Origin: a virus
Reading direction: 5' to 3' (one strand)
Length of the DNA: 64,000 bases
Virus record (IMG/VR): IMGVR_UViG_3300024180_000003
Location: 1 to 64,000 of that record
Shown: positions 19,266-27,432 of the stretch, piece after piece
Layout of the letters: each line of letters opens with the position of its first letter
How positions within the stretch are numbered: the stretch's first letter is position 1
Program-made: the position numbers and the translations under genes
Notes under the pieces: model-generated
Databases searched by the model: none
What the model saw: only the letters and a program-made list of their open reading frames with translations
Told to the model about the DNA's origin: nothing

Positions 19266-20870
19266 CTAGATAGTAGCTAATCCACTAACGTGTACTTTAC
19301 CGTAGAATTCTGGTCTGATCATTTTCTTCGCGTAACGAGTCATGATACCTTTTCTTGGTGTGAAAGATACTGGATCGTATACTAGAGGAGTCATGATTAA
19401 TGGTACATAAGGAGCATATACAGCACCGCTTTCTAAGAACTGACCACCTCTAAATCCACAAAGGATAGTGTTTTCAGTCATATAAGGGTTTTTGTATACC
19501 TTAAATCTACCGTTTAATTGACCTACTTTCTGTACTCCGAAAGCAAATTCTGCTGAGTCACCATCTGTATTAGCAGCATATCCTGGAATTGATTCTAAGA
19601 TTGTAGCTACTGTTGGAGAACATACTAGGAAGTTTGCACCACCTCTTAATGTTTTTTGGTGAATCTTGTTAGATACTTTTTGGATTTTAGTTCCTAAAGT
19701 TTGGAACCATTGTCCTTGAGTATTGTAGAAGTCTGATCCAGCATCTGCCCAAGCAGTACCGTTCCATACTCTGTTGTTTTGTGCAGACCATCTTTCAGTA
19801 GTAGCTGCACCACTGATCAACATGTCTAAGATCTCTAGATCAATTTCCATTGAGATGTACTCACTCAATAAAGAAGTAAGTTCTGCCTCAGCGTCAATTG
19901 AATGATAAGCATTAAGATCCTGAGCAAACTCTGGAGTCCATTGTGCTTTCAATTTTCTAGTTTTAGCAACTACTGCTTCAGATTTCAACTCTACGTTGAT
20001 TTCTGGAATAGCTAATGAAGAAACTGCTCCTGCTGCAGGTGCTGATGAATCTTCAAAGTCACCTCTTGAATTGTCTGCTGGTTGTGCGTGATAGTTAACT
20101 GATGCAGAGAATGGAGAAACTAAAGTTTTTCCAGCTGGTGCATCTTCTACTACGAATGTTACATCTGTTCCGTCAAACTTAGTAAGTTCTGGGTTAAGTG
20201 TAATATCTACTGAAGAAGATAAAAGTCTAAATGCTCTTACACCTTCTGCGTCAAATCCTGGTATAGTTGCTGCTGCAACTGTTACTTTTCTGTAGTTCGC
20301 TGGATCTTTAGCATCATCGTAATCGATAAGTGCTTCAGTAGCTGAACCAGTTACTTGAGCGTCTGCTGCTCCAGTTAACGCTTTAATAGAGTATCCGAAT
20401 TGACCTGCTCCGTAAAGTCCGTCTGCAGCATCAACATCTTTTGCCATTTTTGTTCCAGCTTCAGTCACGTTACCGTGCATGTTGTCGCCGTCTGCTCTAC
20501 CGATTGAATCAGCAGAACCGTATTTAAAGTCTAAGTAAAATACTAGACCTGAAGGTAAGTTCATTGGTTGAACTGATACAAAGTCTTTTGCAGAGATTTG
20601 AGCGAATACCTTACGTACTAAAGGTAAAGCTACTCCAGCCCACTGCTCATTACCTGAAGCAGTTGCACCGATTGCACCTGTACCTGTAGATGATTGTTCT
20701 GCTACGATTTGCTTAGCTTGATTTTCTAACATCATCGACATGTTTGCCGAATCTTTAGAGTTCAATCCTTCTAGCAATCCAGAAGCAGCCCATTTGTCAG
20801 CTAAACGTGATGCATCAGCAGCGAGTGCTTTGTATCCGTTAGCGCTTTCTAAAAGAGAATTAATTTCCAT
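19266..20870 (-). CDS. g23: Major capsid protein, T4 gp23-like
   Basis: A 534-residue protein (T4 gp23 is 521). Residues about 80-115 (WAGVALPLVRKVFAQISAK, then VSVQPMNLPSGLVFYLDFKYG) match the gp23 signature V-R, VQPMN-PTG-VF-L. The conserved C-terminal end includes PYVPLIMTPLVYDPVSFTPR and MTRYAKKMIRPEFYGKVHV. The N-terminal 65 or so residues are helical and probably removed by the gp21 protease during maturation; I cannot fix the site, though IVAEQSS near 55 is one candidate. Hundreds of copies form the head shell. It follows the gp22 scaffold gene and is closed by the best terminator in the window, consistent with very high expression. Confidence 0.95.
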   Translation of the reverse strand: MEINSLLESANGYKALAADASRLADKWAASGLLEGLNSKDSANMSMMLENQAKQIVAEQSSTGTGAIGATASGNEQWAGVALPLVRKVFAQISAKDFVSVQPMNLPSGLVFYLDFKYGSADSIGRADGDNMHGNVTEAGTKMAKDVDAADGLYGAGQFGYSIKALTGAADAQVTGSATEALIDYDDAKDPANYRKVTVAAATIPGFDAEGVRAFRLLSSSVDITLNPELTKFDGTDVTFVVEDAPAGKTLVSPFSASVNYHAQPADNSRGDFEDSSAPAAGAVSSLAIPEINVELKSEAVVAKTRKLKAQWTPEFAQDLNAYHSIDAEAELTSLLSEYISMEIDLEILDMLISGAATTERWSAQNNRVWNGTAWADAGSDFYNTQGQWFQTLGTKIQKVSNKIHQKTLRGGANFLVCSPTVATILESIPGYAANTDGDSAEFAFGVQKVGQLNGRFKVYKNPYMTENTILCGFRGGQFLESGAVYAPYVPLIMTPLVYDPVSFTPRKGIMTRYAKKMIRPEFYGKVHVSGLATI

Positions 20871-20905
20871 GATTGTTTGTTTTTTTAATTTTAATTTTTA
20901 AATAA

Positions 20906-21940
20906 TTAGTTTGTTATAATACCTGCTAACTTTTGCATTCTTCTAACTGCATCAGATACTTCGCTAATAACTTCTGGCTTACTTGCAGTAGTTCCAGTAG
21001 CTTTACTTGCCATACCTAATTTTGATTCTTTAATAGTAGTAGATGGTTTTTTAACTACAATACTATCAGAAACAGTTTCAAATACTAATTTAACTTCTTT
21101 TACTGTTTCGGCTTTGTCGAAAGCAGCGATTATGTTAACTTTCTGTGATTCGTTAAGGTTATTTGCCTTAAACACTTTATTCACATACATTAACTTAGCA
21201 TTAAGAAGGTTTACTTCTTGAAGTTGACTTTGTAAAGTTCCAATAGTCGATAAAGCTTCGTTTAACTCAGAGTCATCTTCGTTAACTTCTTCTTCTACAC
21301 CTTCCTCGTGAGGAGTGTTACAGTGTGCTTCTTCTACTTCTTCTTCTTCTAGTGTTTCTTCATTAGTAGCTTCTAGTTCTGCTAATAATTCATCTAGATC
21401 AATTTCTTCTTCAGATCCTGCAGCAGCGATGTCATCCATCTCTTCTCCAGCGTCCATGTCAGCATTGTCTAATTCTTCTGCACCATCTCCCATTTCTTGA
21501 GAAATAATGTCACGAATAAGATTTTTTAAGTCATCGACTTCCATGTCTTTAACTTCTACCTCTTCTTCGTCTTCGATTGCGTCGTCTTCAGATTCTTCTG
21601 AATCATCCTCAGCATCGTCAGCTTCTTCTTCAGCTTCTTCCATTTTTTTGTAGTCGCCTTCTGCAACGTCTTCTTCTACTTCCTCAAGTTGATCGTGTGG
21701 ATTCTCATCATGAGCATCTACATTACCTTGAGCTTCTGCTACTTCTTCTTCTACATCTTCAGATTCGGTAACCACTTCTTCTACAGTAGAATCTTCCATC
21801 TCTTGTAGTTTAGCAGCTAACATATCTTTTAGGTGAGGAGTTAAAGTCTCTTCTAAAGCTTCTTTAGCGTTGGTTATTGCGGCTTCTCTAATAGATTTTG
21901 CTTCAGCAATAGCTTGCTTGAATAAATCTTTGTTTGCCAT
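20906..21940 (-). CDS. g22: Prohead core scaffold, T4 gp22-like
   Basis: A 344-residue, extremely acidic protein. Residues about 50-230 are mostly Glu and Asp. The N-terminus (DLFKQAIAEAKSIREAAITN) and C-terminus (residues about 225-300 with NALLSTIGTLQSQL-like helices, ending AVRRMQKLAGIITN) are helical. The acidic, helical character and the position just before the major capsid gene match T4 gp22, the main internal scaffold that gp21 digests to small acidic peptides. Length exceeds T4 gp22 (269 residues) because of the acidic stretch. Identity rests on composition and synteny. A 183-base leader with a terminator, TATTTATA motif and two hairpins precedes it. Confidence 0.8.
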   Translation of the reverse strand: MANKDLFKQAIAEAKSIREAAITNAKEALEETLTPHLKDMLAAKLQEMEDSTVEEVVTESEDVEEEVAEAQGNVDAHDENPHDQLEEVEEDVAEGDYKKMEEAEEEADDAEDDSEESEDDAIEDEEEVEVKDMEVDDLKNLIRDIISQEMGDGAEELDNADMDAGEEMDDIAAAGSEEEIDLDELLAELEATNEETLEEEEVEEAHCNTPHEEGVEEEVNEDDSELNEALSTIGTLQSQLQEVNLLNAKLMYVNKVFKANNLNESQKVNIIAAFDKAETVKEVKLVFETVSDSIVVKKPSTTIKESKLGMASKATGTTASKPEVISEVSDAVRRMQKLAGIITN

Positions 21941-21960
21941 AATAAATTTTTTGGATTTCT

Positions 21961-22020
21961 ACGATTATTTAAATCGTAATAGGAAATTATAAAAAGTTAA
22001 TGCAGTATAAGGAACTGCAT
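21961..22020 (-). promoter_or_regulatory. Two hairpins in the gp22 leader
   Basis: Between the TATTTATA motif and ATG 21940 lie a seven-base stem ATGCAGT / ACTGCAT (22000-22020) and a six-base stem ACGATT / AATCGT (21961-21977). Leader hairpins could stabilise the scaffold-capsid mRNA. No known riboswitch is recognised. Confidence 0.4.
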
Positions 22021-22027
22021 ATTCCTA

Positions 22028-22035
22028 TATAAATA
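22028..22035 (-). promoter_or_regulatory. TATTTATA motif upstream of gp22
   Basis: Exact motif after the terminator at 22048-22080 and 87 bases upstream of ATG 21940. The terminator-motif order repeats that seen before phoH. Confidence 0.45.
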
Positions 22036-22047
22036 TATACTTTTTTC

Positions 22048-22080
22048 ATAAAACAAGAAAACCACCTAAAAAAGATGGTT
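22048..22080 (-). terminator. Intrinsic terminator upstream of the gp22 scaffold unit
   Basis: On the minus strand AACCATCT and AGGTGGTT pair (eight bases, one G-U) around a T-rich loop, followed by TTTCTTGTTTT. It closes the unit that ends with the 181-residue gene. Confidence 0.6.
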
Positions 22081-22123
22081 AACTTTCCTGCTCGTCGGTA
22101 GCGTCCGAGGAATTATCGTTACA

Positions 22124-22669
22124 TTAAGATACTAGATCTGATGCTGCCTGTTTAAGTAGAGAGGTTACTTCCACGCCTTTAATTAATGCTTTTGCGGAAA
22201 GACCTGCTGCTGCTGCCCATCTAGTAGTTTTAAGAGCTTGTAGAGCTCCTCCTCCTGCTTGACCTGCCATTAAGAAAATTAAGATACCGTATACTATTTT
22301 AGTTGCTGCTGATTTCTTCTTTTCATCTTTAGTAAACATGCCCACTATACGTTTGATAGGTGCCATAAACGCTGCTTCGTTCTTATGTGTGAAGTCTTCC
22401 CACCATTCAGCACTTTTGAGTATTCCGGGTTTATTATATTTCTTAGATAGCGATTTAGCAATCTTAGCAAGCATATGTGCTACTGTGTTAGATAGAAGTA
22501 TATATCCTATTATACCTACTACTCCAGCGACTTCGTTTGTATCTCCGTCTAATTCACCTTTATGCGGTCTTAGCTCTTTTTCTATTGCTTTTGCTATTTG
22601 GTCTGCCATTTGCCCCATTCCTGGTTCAGCATTACCTTCTGCTTCTAGAATAATACTTGCTAACTTCAT
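22124..22669 (-). CDS. Candidate internal head protein with membrane segments
   Basis: A 181-residue protein starting MKLASIILEAEGNAEPG. The first nine residues plus Ala fit a T4-like capsid-targeting sequence with a cleavable Glu-Ala bond. Residues about 46-70 (VAGVVGIIGYILLSNTVAH) and about 122-145 (ATKIVYGILIFLMAGQAGGG) are hydrophobic enough to span membranes, and a third Ala-rich segment follows (RWAAAAGLSAKALIKG). It sits between the prohead protease and the scaffold genes, where T4 keeps prohead core genes nearby. I infer a packaged protein that could act on the host membrane at infection. A plain hypothetical membrane protein is the alternative. Its start overlaps the gp21 stop by one base, and a terminator follows it. 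Confidence 0.7.
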   Translation of the reverse strand: MKLASIILEAEGNAEPGMGQMADQIAKAIEKELRPHKGELDGDTNEVAGVVGIIGYILLSNTVAHMLAKIAKSLSKKYNKPGILKSAEWWEDFTHKNEAAFMAPIKRIVGMFTKDEKKKSAATKIVYGILIFLMAGQAGGGALQALKTTRWAAAAGLSAKALIKGVEVTSLLKQAASDLVS

Positions 22670-23247
22670 TAAGCTCTTAGTATATCGTTTAAGATTGCAT
22701 CCAGCTTAATAAACTTAGATGCCTTACCTTTTCCTTCATTAAGTGAAATAGGATTCATAAATGCTCCATGAGTAGAAGGATTAGATACAAAATCCCAACA
22801 TACCAATTCAAAATCATCTTGCACTTCTAATGCTCCTTCATTTGTTTGTTGTACTGAGCCTGTTCCTCTAGATGATATCCCTATAGTGTGTCCTGCTTTA
22901 ATTATTTCTTTTACAATATTACCTGAAGGTGTATTTAGTAGTTCCACACGTCCCATAAGGTCGTTTCCCTTCCACCATAAGTCTTTTACTATGTGTGAAG
23001 CGTTCTTTAGAGAGACAATGGGAGACTCAGGGTGATCTAATTCTCCAAATGCATTACCGTTTGAAACAAATTCAGAGATATACTTCTTAGTTTCTCTTTC
23101 TAAAATAGCTTTACTATAAGTTCTACCATTTTGATTCTTTGCAGTTGCTCTTTGCATAACTCCTTCTACTTCGTATACTCCAGGTCTTTCTTTGGATTCT
23201 CTTAGAATAGGATTAAATGATGTAACTTCTATAAGTAATTGTGCCAT
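22669..23247 (-). CDS. g21: Prohead core protease, T4 gp21-like
   Basis: A 192-residue protein with the U9 serine protease layout of T4 gp21: GVYEVEGVMQRATAKNQNGR, then FGELDHPESP with candidate catalytic His72, then KDLWWKGNDLMGRVEL, then AGHTIGISSRGTGS with candidate catalytic Ser125/126, and a final WDFVSNPSTHGAFMNP. The protease cleaves capsid, scaffold and internal proteins after Glu at sites of the form (I/L)-x-E. Its presence makes the many short N-terminal segments ending in Glu in this window functionally suggestive. It lies between the 208-residue and 181-residue unknown genes and upstream of gp22 and gp23, as expected. Confidence 0.93.
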   Translation of the reverse strand: MAQLLIEVTSFNPILRESKERPGVYEVEGVMQRATAKNQNGRTYSKAILERETKKYISEFVSNGNAFGELDHPESPIVSLKNASHIVKDLWWKGNDLMGRVELLNTPSGNIVKEIIKAGHTIGISSRGTGSVQQTNEGALEVQDDFELVCWDFVSNPSTHGAFMNPISLNEGKGKASKFIKLDAILNDILRA

Positions 23248-23267
23248 GTTATTTTTGTTTTTTCAGA

Positions 23268-23894
23268 TTAAAGATTTAAATCATCTTTAGATGCTACTTT
23301 TATGATTTTATGCATCTCGTTATTTAAATGGTTAACAACATCTTCTGCGTAAAATAAATCGTCCTGTACTAAATCAGTGTAAAGTTCTTGAAAATAGTTT
23401 AAGAATTTAGCTTTTAATTGTTGGTTTAATAAACCTTCGATACGTTCCGCTACTTCTCTATCAACTCTAGCTTCATATATATTATCTGATGGTGAGTTTG
23501 AAATAGCATTTAGTATATCATCAGCTGTTTCTGGTTGGATCTGTCCGTCATCTAATAATTTAAATATTATTTTTCTAAGAGTTTCTGTTGATGCTGTCAT
23601 TTTTAAAGCTTCTTCAACTTCTCCATCTGCAGGATCAATATCTTTTAGTAAGTCAATTGCTCTTGCTATTTTAGGATTTTTAAGAATATTTTCGTTTTCT
23701 TTTTCCGCTAACTTATTTACCAGAGCAATGACTGCAGATGCCATTGTTTGTGGGTTTTTTATCTGGTTTGCAAAGTTATTAAGTACTGAGTCGGGTATTG
23801 TAGGAAGGTTAACTGCTTGTGCTTCTTCTAGCTTGCGTGCTTCTGTTAAACGTCTTTTTTGATTCCAACTATATATGTCAAAGTTATCTTTCAT
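23268..23894 (-). CDS. Putative head-core protein, unknown family
   Basis: A 208-residue mostly helical, acidic protein starting MKDNFDIYSWNQKRRLTEAR. The RRLTEARKLEEAQA segment (about residues 14-27) contains LTE-A and LEE-A bonds that fit the gp21 cleavage consensus. The rest has no motif I recognise; the C-terminal half (ERIEGLLNQQLKAKFLNYFQ and FYAEDVVNHLNNEM) looks like helical bundles. It lies immediately before the protease gene and its start overlaps the previous stop by one base. A role in the prohead core is likely from position and composition, but not shown by sequence. Confidence 0.65.
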   Translation of the reverse strand: MKDNFDIYSWNQKRRLTEARKLEEAQAVNLPTIPDSVLNNFANQIKNPQTMASAVIALVNKLAEKENENILKNPKIARAIDLLKDIDPADGEVEEALKMTASTETLRKIIFKLLDDGQIQPETADDILNAISNSPSDNIYEARVDREVAERIEGLLNQQLKAKFLNYFQELYTDLVQDDLFYAEDVVNHLNNEMHKIIKVASKDDLNL

Positions 23895-26347
23895 TATTTT
23901 CTTTTTTTATTTTCTTGTAAAGTTCCATTAACTGTAGGTCTTGAGTATACCGTTTCTTTTTCTACTTCTCCTAGAGGATTTTGTGTTTCAATATCTTTCT
24001 GTGATATCATTTTTACTTTAGGTTGTGTTAGTCCTTTTGTGAATCCACCTTTAATTGCTGGTCTTAAGTCCTTATTAAATGCTTGCTCTATTGCAGGAGC
24101 TAAAAATCCTCCTACTTTTAGACCTTCTTCATTCCTAATATCACCTAAAGTGTCATATACTTTCTGAATCTTACTTCTTGTTTTATCGTAGTATGCTTCA
24201 ATATCTGTTACAACATCTTGAAGATTTATAATTGATTGTTTCATTCCTTCATATCCTCCGTATGTTTCAGAGAAATCTGCTAATGCATTTGTTGCAGCTT
24301 CATTTACTACCCCTTCTTCTAATACCTTAACAATTATAGATTTAATATTTTCTTTAACTACCTTCTCCTTGCCCATTGCTTTTTTAATAGCAGCATCTTT
24401 ACTAGCCATATAATCATCTCCATCTACATCTCCATCTCCATCGTGATCTTTACCTTTAGCTTCTTCAAGATTTTCTACCATAAATTGAGTTTCTAGGTAT
24501 GTCAATACATCTTTTTTAGCAAACTCTACCATTCCTGGTTCTGTCATTGGACCCATTTTCCATTCTTCCCAAGCCTTGATTAGCATATTAACTCCTTTAT
24601 CAAATAAAGGTCCCATACTCTCAACATATCCTCCAGTTTCGTAGTCGTTTTCAGTTACTACTTTACCTCCTTTAGTCTTTCTTCTTCTACCTTCGTTAAT
24701 TGAATCATCTCCATGGAACAGTTGAGACTCTAATCCTGCTAGATTAAAATCATACTTATCAGCAATTGCTATCATCATTTCCATAGCAGCATCTTTCTCG
24801 CTAACATCTCCATCTGTGGCGATATCTTGAATTCCTTGAACGCATAAATCAAATGCTCCTCGACTTTCCTGTATATCACTATCCTCTGCTACTACTTTTC
24901 TTACCTTATCAGCTCCTTCGTCCATTTCTCCTAAAGTTTTACGTACTGCTTGTCTAAACATCTTTAAGTGATCTAAAGCTCCTTTTTTATCTCCATCTTG
25001 TATGTAGTCTATAGCATTACCTAAATGTCCGTTTTCTCTATGGTAATTTACATCTTCAAAAGAGTCATAAAGTTTTTGCATTTTATCTAAAGGAGTACTT
25101 ATTTTAAGTTTAAGCCCTGCTTTTAGCATTCCGTCGTAGTCAAAGTCTGTTGAAAATTTGTCTCCTAATTTATAAATTTTATCAATTGCTTTCATATCTG
25201 TATCTTTACCGTACTTAGCAATCTTTTTCATTTCATCATCAGTCATAGCTTCTGCTACAAATTGTGTTTTGGCTGCTTCAAGATCTCCTTTATATAGGTT
25301 ATCTACTACTTTTTTCCCTAAAATTTCTAAATCGCCGTTAGTTAGAGAATGAGGTCTATTAAAACCCTCTAAATATCCTCTACCTATAGCTATTAAAGTT
25401 TCATCTGGATTGTCAGTATCTTCAGGCTCTAGTGTTAAATCTTCTGCTTCTTGCATGTAGTCCCCAGGCATTTCGTAATTTACTGATAAGAACTCTTGAA
25501 AATTATCTAATGCATCTTGAGGTTCTTGATCTCTTGATTCAGGGTGTGTTGCGAAAAAGTCACCTATAATATCATCATCTATTAGACTTTTTCCTGTGTT
25601 GGGGTTAGAGTAGTACTTTATAATAAAATTTGCAATAGATTCTTCTTGATTACTTTCTTTGATATCTTCTACCATTACTAATCCTATATCTCTATAATCT
25701 ATTTCTTCTTCTTGTCCATCTAGGTCAACAGCAAATACAGTATCGTCATGCCACATTGCAGCATTATCATCATTATTAGAATTAGGATTATAAATTATAT
25801 ATTCTTTTCCGTTACCGGTTTGAATACGAGCATCGTCTGCGTCACCTAATTTTTTCAGTAACTTTTCTTTGGTATAGTTTTCTTTTAAATCAGCTTTTTT
25901 CATGCCGTTAAAAGTATCTACTTTATTCTTATCAGTTGGTTCTACCATTTTATCGTGCTTATCAACTTTTGCTGATTCTCCTGCTAGTATGTTAAGGTAG
26001 TGCATTCTATCTTTTTCAAGGTTTTTGATTGCAATTTTCTCTGCTTTATCTTTATCCTCTTTGGTTACAGTAGCAGCCGAATCTACTCCAGCTTTTTCTA
26101 ATTCAAAGTCTACCCCTCTTGTTAGGTCCTCTACCGAGTATTGAGATACTGGGCATTCGTACTCTAATGAAGCTTCTTTTTTAGCTTCAAAAAGAATCCC
26201 TTTACTTTTAAGGATTGATACTGTGTCTGGGAATCCGTTAAAGGGAGATAGGAATTGAGATAGCTCTCTCTTAGCATCTTTAAGGAATTGTTGTTTAGAG
26301 AATGTACCCTCTACAACTGCGTTATATTTTTCTTGTATTGTTTTCAT
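23894..26347 (-). CDS. Large acidic head-region protein with EF-hand-like loop
   Basis: An 817-residue acidic protein starting MKTIQEKYNAVVEGTFSKQQ. This start is strikingly like the T4 internal-protein signal MKTYQEFIAE. Most of the sequence is helical and Asp/Glu/Lys-rich with no enzyme motif seen. Near residues 620-650 lies DHDGDGDVDGDDYMASKDAA, a run of Asp-x-Asp-Gly that resembles a calcium-binding EF-hand/dockerin loop. Soon after comes NIKSIIVKVLEEGVVNEA, which resembles the short amphipathic Glu-ending segments found at the N-termini of other proteins here. The C-terminal 120 residues are more ordered (GLKVGGFLAPAIEQAFNKDL). It lies between portal and protease genes, so a core or packaged protein is plausible. 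Confidence 0.7.
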   Translation of the reverse strand: MKTIQEKYNAVVEGTFSKQQFLKDAKRELSQFLSPFNGFPDTVSILKSKGILFEAKKEASLEYECPVSQYSVEDLTRGVDFELEKAGVDSAATVTKEDKDKAEKIAIKNLEKDRMHYLNILAGESAKVDKHDKMVEPTDKNKVDTFNGMKKADLKENYTKEKLLKKLGDADDARIQTGNGKEYIIYNPNSNNDDNAAMWHDDTVFAVDLDGQEEEIDYRDIGLVMVEDIKESNQEESIANFIIKYYSNPNTGKSLIDDDIIGDFFATHPESRDQEPQDALDNFQEFLSVNYEMPGDYMQEAEDLTLEPEDTDNPDETLIAIGRGYLEGFNRPHSLTNGDLEILGKKVVDNLYKGDLEAAKTQFVAEAMTDDEMKKIAKYGKDTDMKAIDKIYKLGDKFSTDFDYDGMLKAGLKLKISTPLDKMQKLYDSFEDVNYHRENGHLGNAIDYIQDGDKKGALDHLKMFRQAVRKTLGEMDEGADKVRKVVAEDSDIQESRGAFDLCVQGIQDIATDGDVSEKDAAMEMMIAIADKYDFNLAGLESQLFHGDDSINEGRRRKTKGGKVVTENDYETGGYVESMGPLFDKGVNMLIKAWEEWKMGPMTEPGMVEFAKKDVLTYLETQFMVENLEEAKGKDHDGDGDVDGDDYMASKDAAIKKAMGKEKVVKENIKSIIVKVLEEGVVNEAATNALADFSETYGGYEGMKQSIINLQDVVTDIEAYYDKTRSKIQKVYDTLGDIRNEEGLKVGGFLAPAIEQAFNKDLRPAIKGGFTKGLTQPKVKMISQKDIETQNPLGEVEKETVYSRPTVNGTLQENKKRK

Positions 26348-26552
26348 CTAAGTAATCAAACATTTTAGTGTTATAAGGTCTTTTTTTATTTTTAACTTTT
26401 TTAAAACCTAGCTTTTCAGCTTGCTTTGTTGCTCTATTATCACCTTTCTTTTTACTAAAGGCAAATGGAGTTTGATACCCTCCTACTGCTGCTGAGGTGC
26501 TAAGTTCTTCTATTACTTCTTTTATAGCTTTTCTTATTGTGCTTTTTTTCAT
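26322..26552 (-). CDS. Small basic protein with amphipathic N-terminus
   Basis: A 76-residue basic protein. It starts MKKSTIRKAIKEVIEELSTS, an amphipathic helix of the second signal type noted in findings, then a basic tail (KQAEKLGFKKVKNKKRPYNT). It overlaps the next gene by 26 bases and the previous gene by four (ATGA), so it is tightly coupled. I know no function. If the N-terminal segment is a targeting signal, this would be a small basic protein carried with DNA in the head, which is inference. Confidence 0.6.
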   Translation of the reverse strand: MKKSTIRKAIKEVIEELSTSAAVGGYQTPFAFSKKKGDNRATKQAEKLGFKKVKNKKRPYNTKMFDYLDENNTRKI

Positions 26553-27403
26553 ACTGATTTCATCTCATTTACCAAATCATAATATTGCATAAGATTAACA
26601 AGGTGGTTATCTGTAATTTTTTCTGTCTTAGTTAAAGTCTTTATTGATTTAACTACTTCCTCTAATTTTATCCTTACTACTTCGTCCTTTACTTTAGAAG
26701 ATAGTTCACTAATAAGCTCTTTAATTTTTACTATCTCTTCATTAACTATGTTTCTAAGTCTAGTAGTTGAGTCAACTGAGGTTATAAACTCTTTAAGTAT
26801 GTATTTCTGTTCTGGTAGTAAATCTTTATAGTTGGAATTAAATTTCTCTAAAAGAATTTTATATGTAAGTAGTCTTAAATCCTTATCGTATTTAGCATAC
26901 TCTTCAATAAGTGTATCTTTTACTGCATCTTTATCTACTTTAGAAGAAGTTAGGTGCTCTAGAATAGTAAGTTTATTATTAATTAAAAATTCTGGTGCAA
27001 CTAATGTGCTAGAATTTTGTGCTTCTAATAAACAGTACATAGCTGCTAGTGCTTTATAATCTCTAACTTGTATACCGAAGAACTCTTCAATATTATAATG
27101 TTTCTTAACTTCTGAGATTAATCTATACTTCTGTTCTTTTAGTGCCTTTTGATTTAGCTTTCTAGAAATTTCAGTGATAGTTGATAAAACTGTTTCAGCT
27201 TTTACTTCAACTAAATTAGTATTTTTAAGTATATACTCATAAAGTTTCAATTCTTTGGCTAGTGTAGAGCTACCTGCAAAAAACTCTTTGAGTATACCTA
27301 AAGCTGGTGATTCACTTTTTGACAAAGTGTCTGCTGCTATCTGCTTTACTAATAGTTCGTAAATCAGGCCGGTATTTTTAAACTTTGAATGTTTTATCTT
27401 CAT
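26549..27403 (-). CDS. Helical protein between portal and core genes, unknown function
   Basis: A 284-residue Lys/Glu/Leu-rich protein, nearly all helical, starting MKIKHSKFKNTGLIYELLVK. The region LRNIVNEEIVKIKELISELS (about residues 217-236) looks like coiled coil. No catalytic motif is visible. It follows the portal gene directly and has its own TATTTATA motif 17 bases upstream of the ATG. Proteins of this sort are found beside portal genes in T4-like marine phages, as I recall, but without known function. A portal or head-assembly partner is the simplest idea. Confidence 0.65.
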   Translation of the reverse strand: MKIKHSKFKNTGLIYELLVKQIAADTLSKSESPALGILKEFFAGSSTLAKELKLYEYILKNTNLVEVKAETVLSTITEISRKLNQKALKEQKYRLISEVKKHYNIEEFFGIQVRDYKALAAMYCLLEAQNSSTLVAPEFLINNKLTILEHLTSSKVDKDAVKDTLIEEYAKYDKDLRLLTYKILLEKFNSNYKDLLPEQKYILKEFITSVDSTTRLRNIVNEEIVKIKELISELSSKVKDEVVRIKLEEVVKSIKTLTKTEKITDNHLVNLMQYYDLVNEMKSV

Positions 27404-27420
27404 AATGTACGGTTCCTATA

Positions 27421-27428
27421 TATAAATA
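27421..27428 (-). promoter_or_regulatory. TATTTATA motif after the portal gene
   Basis: Exact motif in a 29-base gap, 17 bases upstream of ATG 27403. Confidence 0.35.
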
Positions 27429-27432
27429 TGGG

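Noticed and set aside
21315-21771. Plus-strand open frames opposite the acidic scaffold
   Set aside because: Ser- and Leu-rich sequences that are just the complement of Glu/Asp codons.
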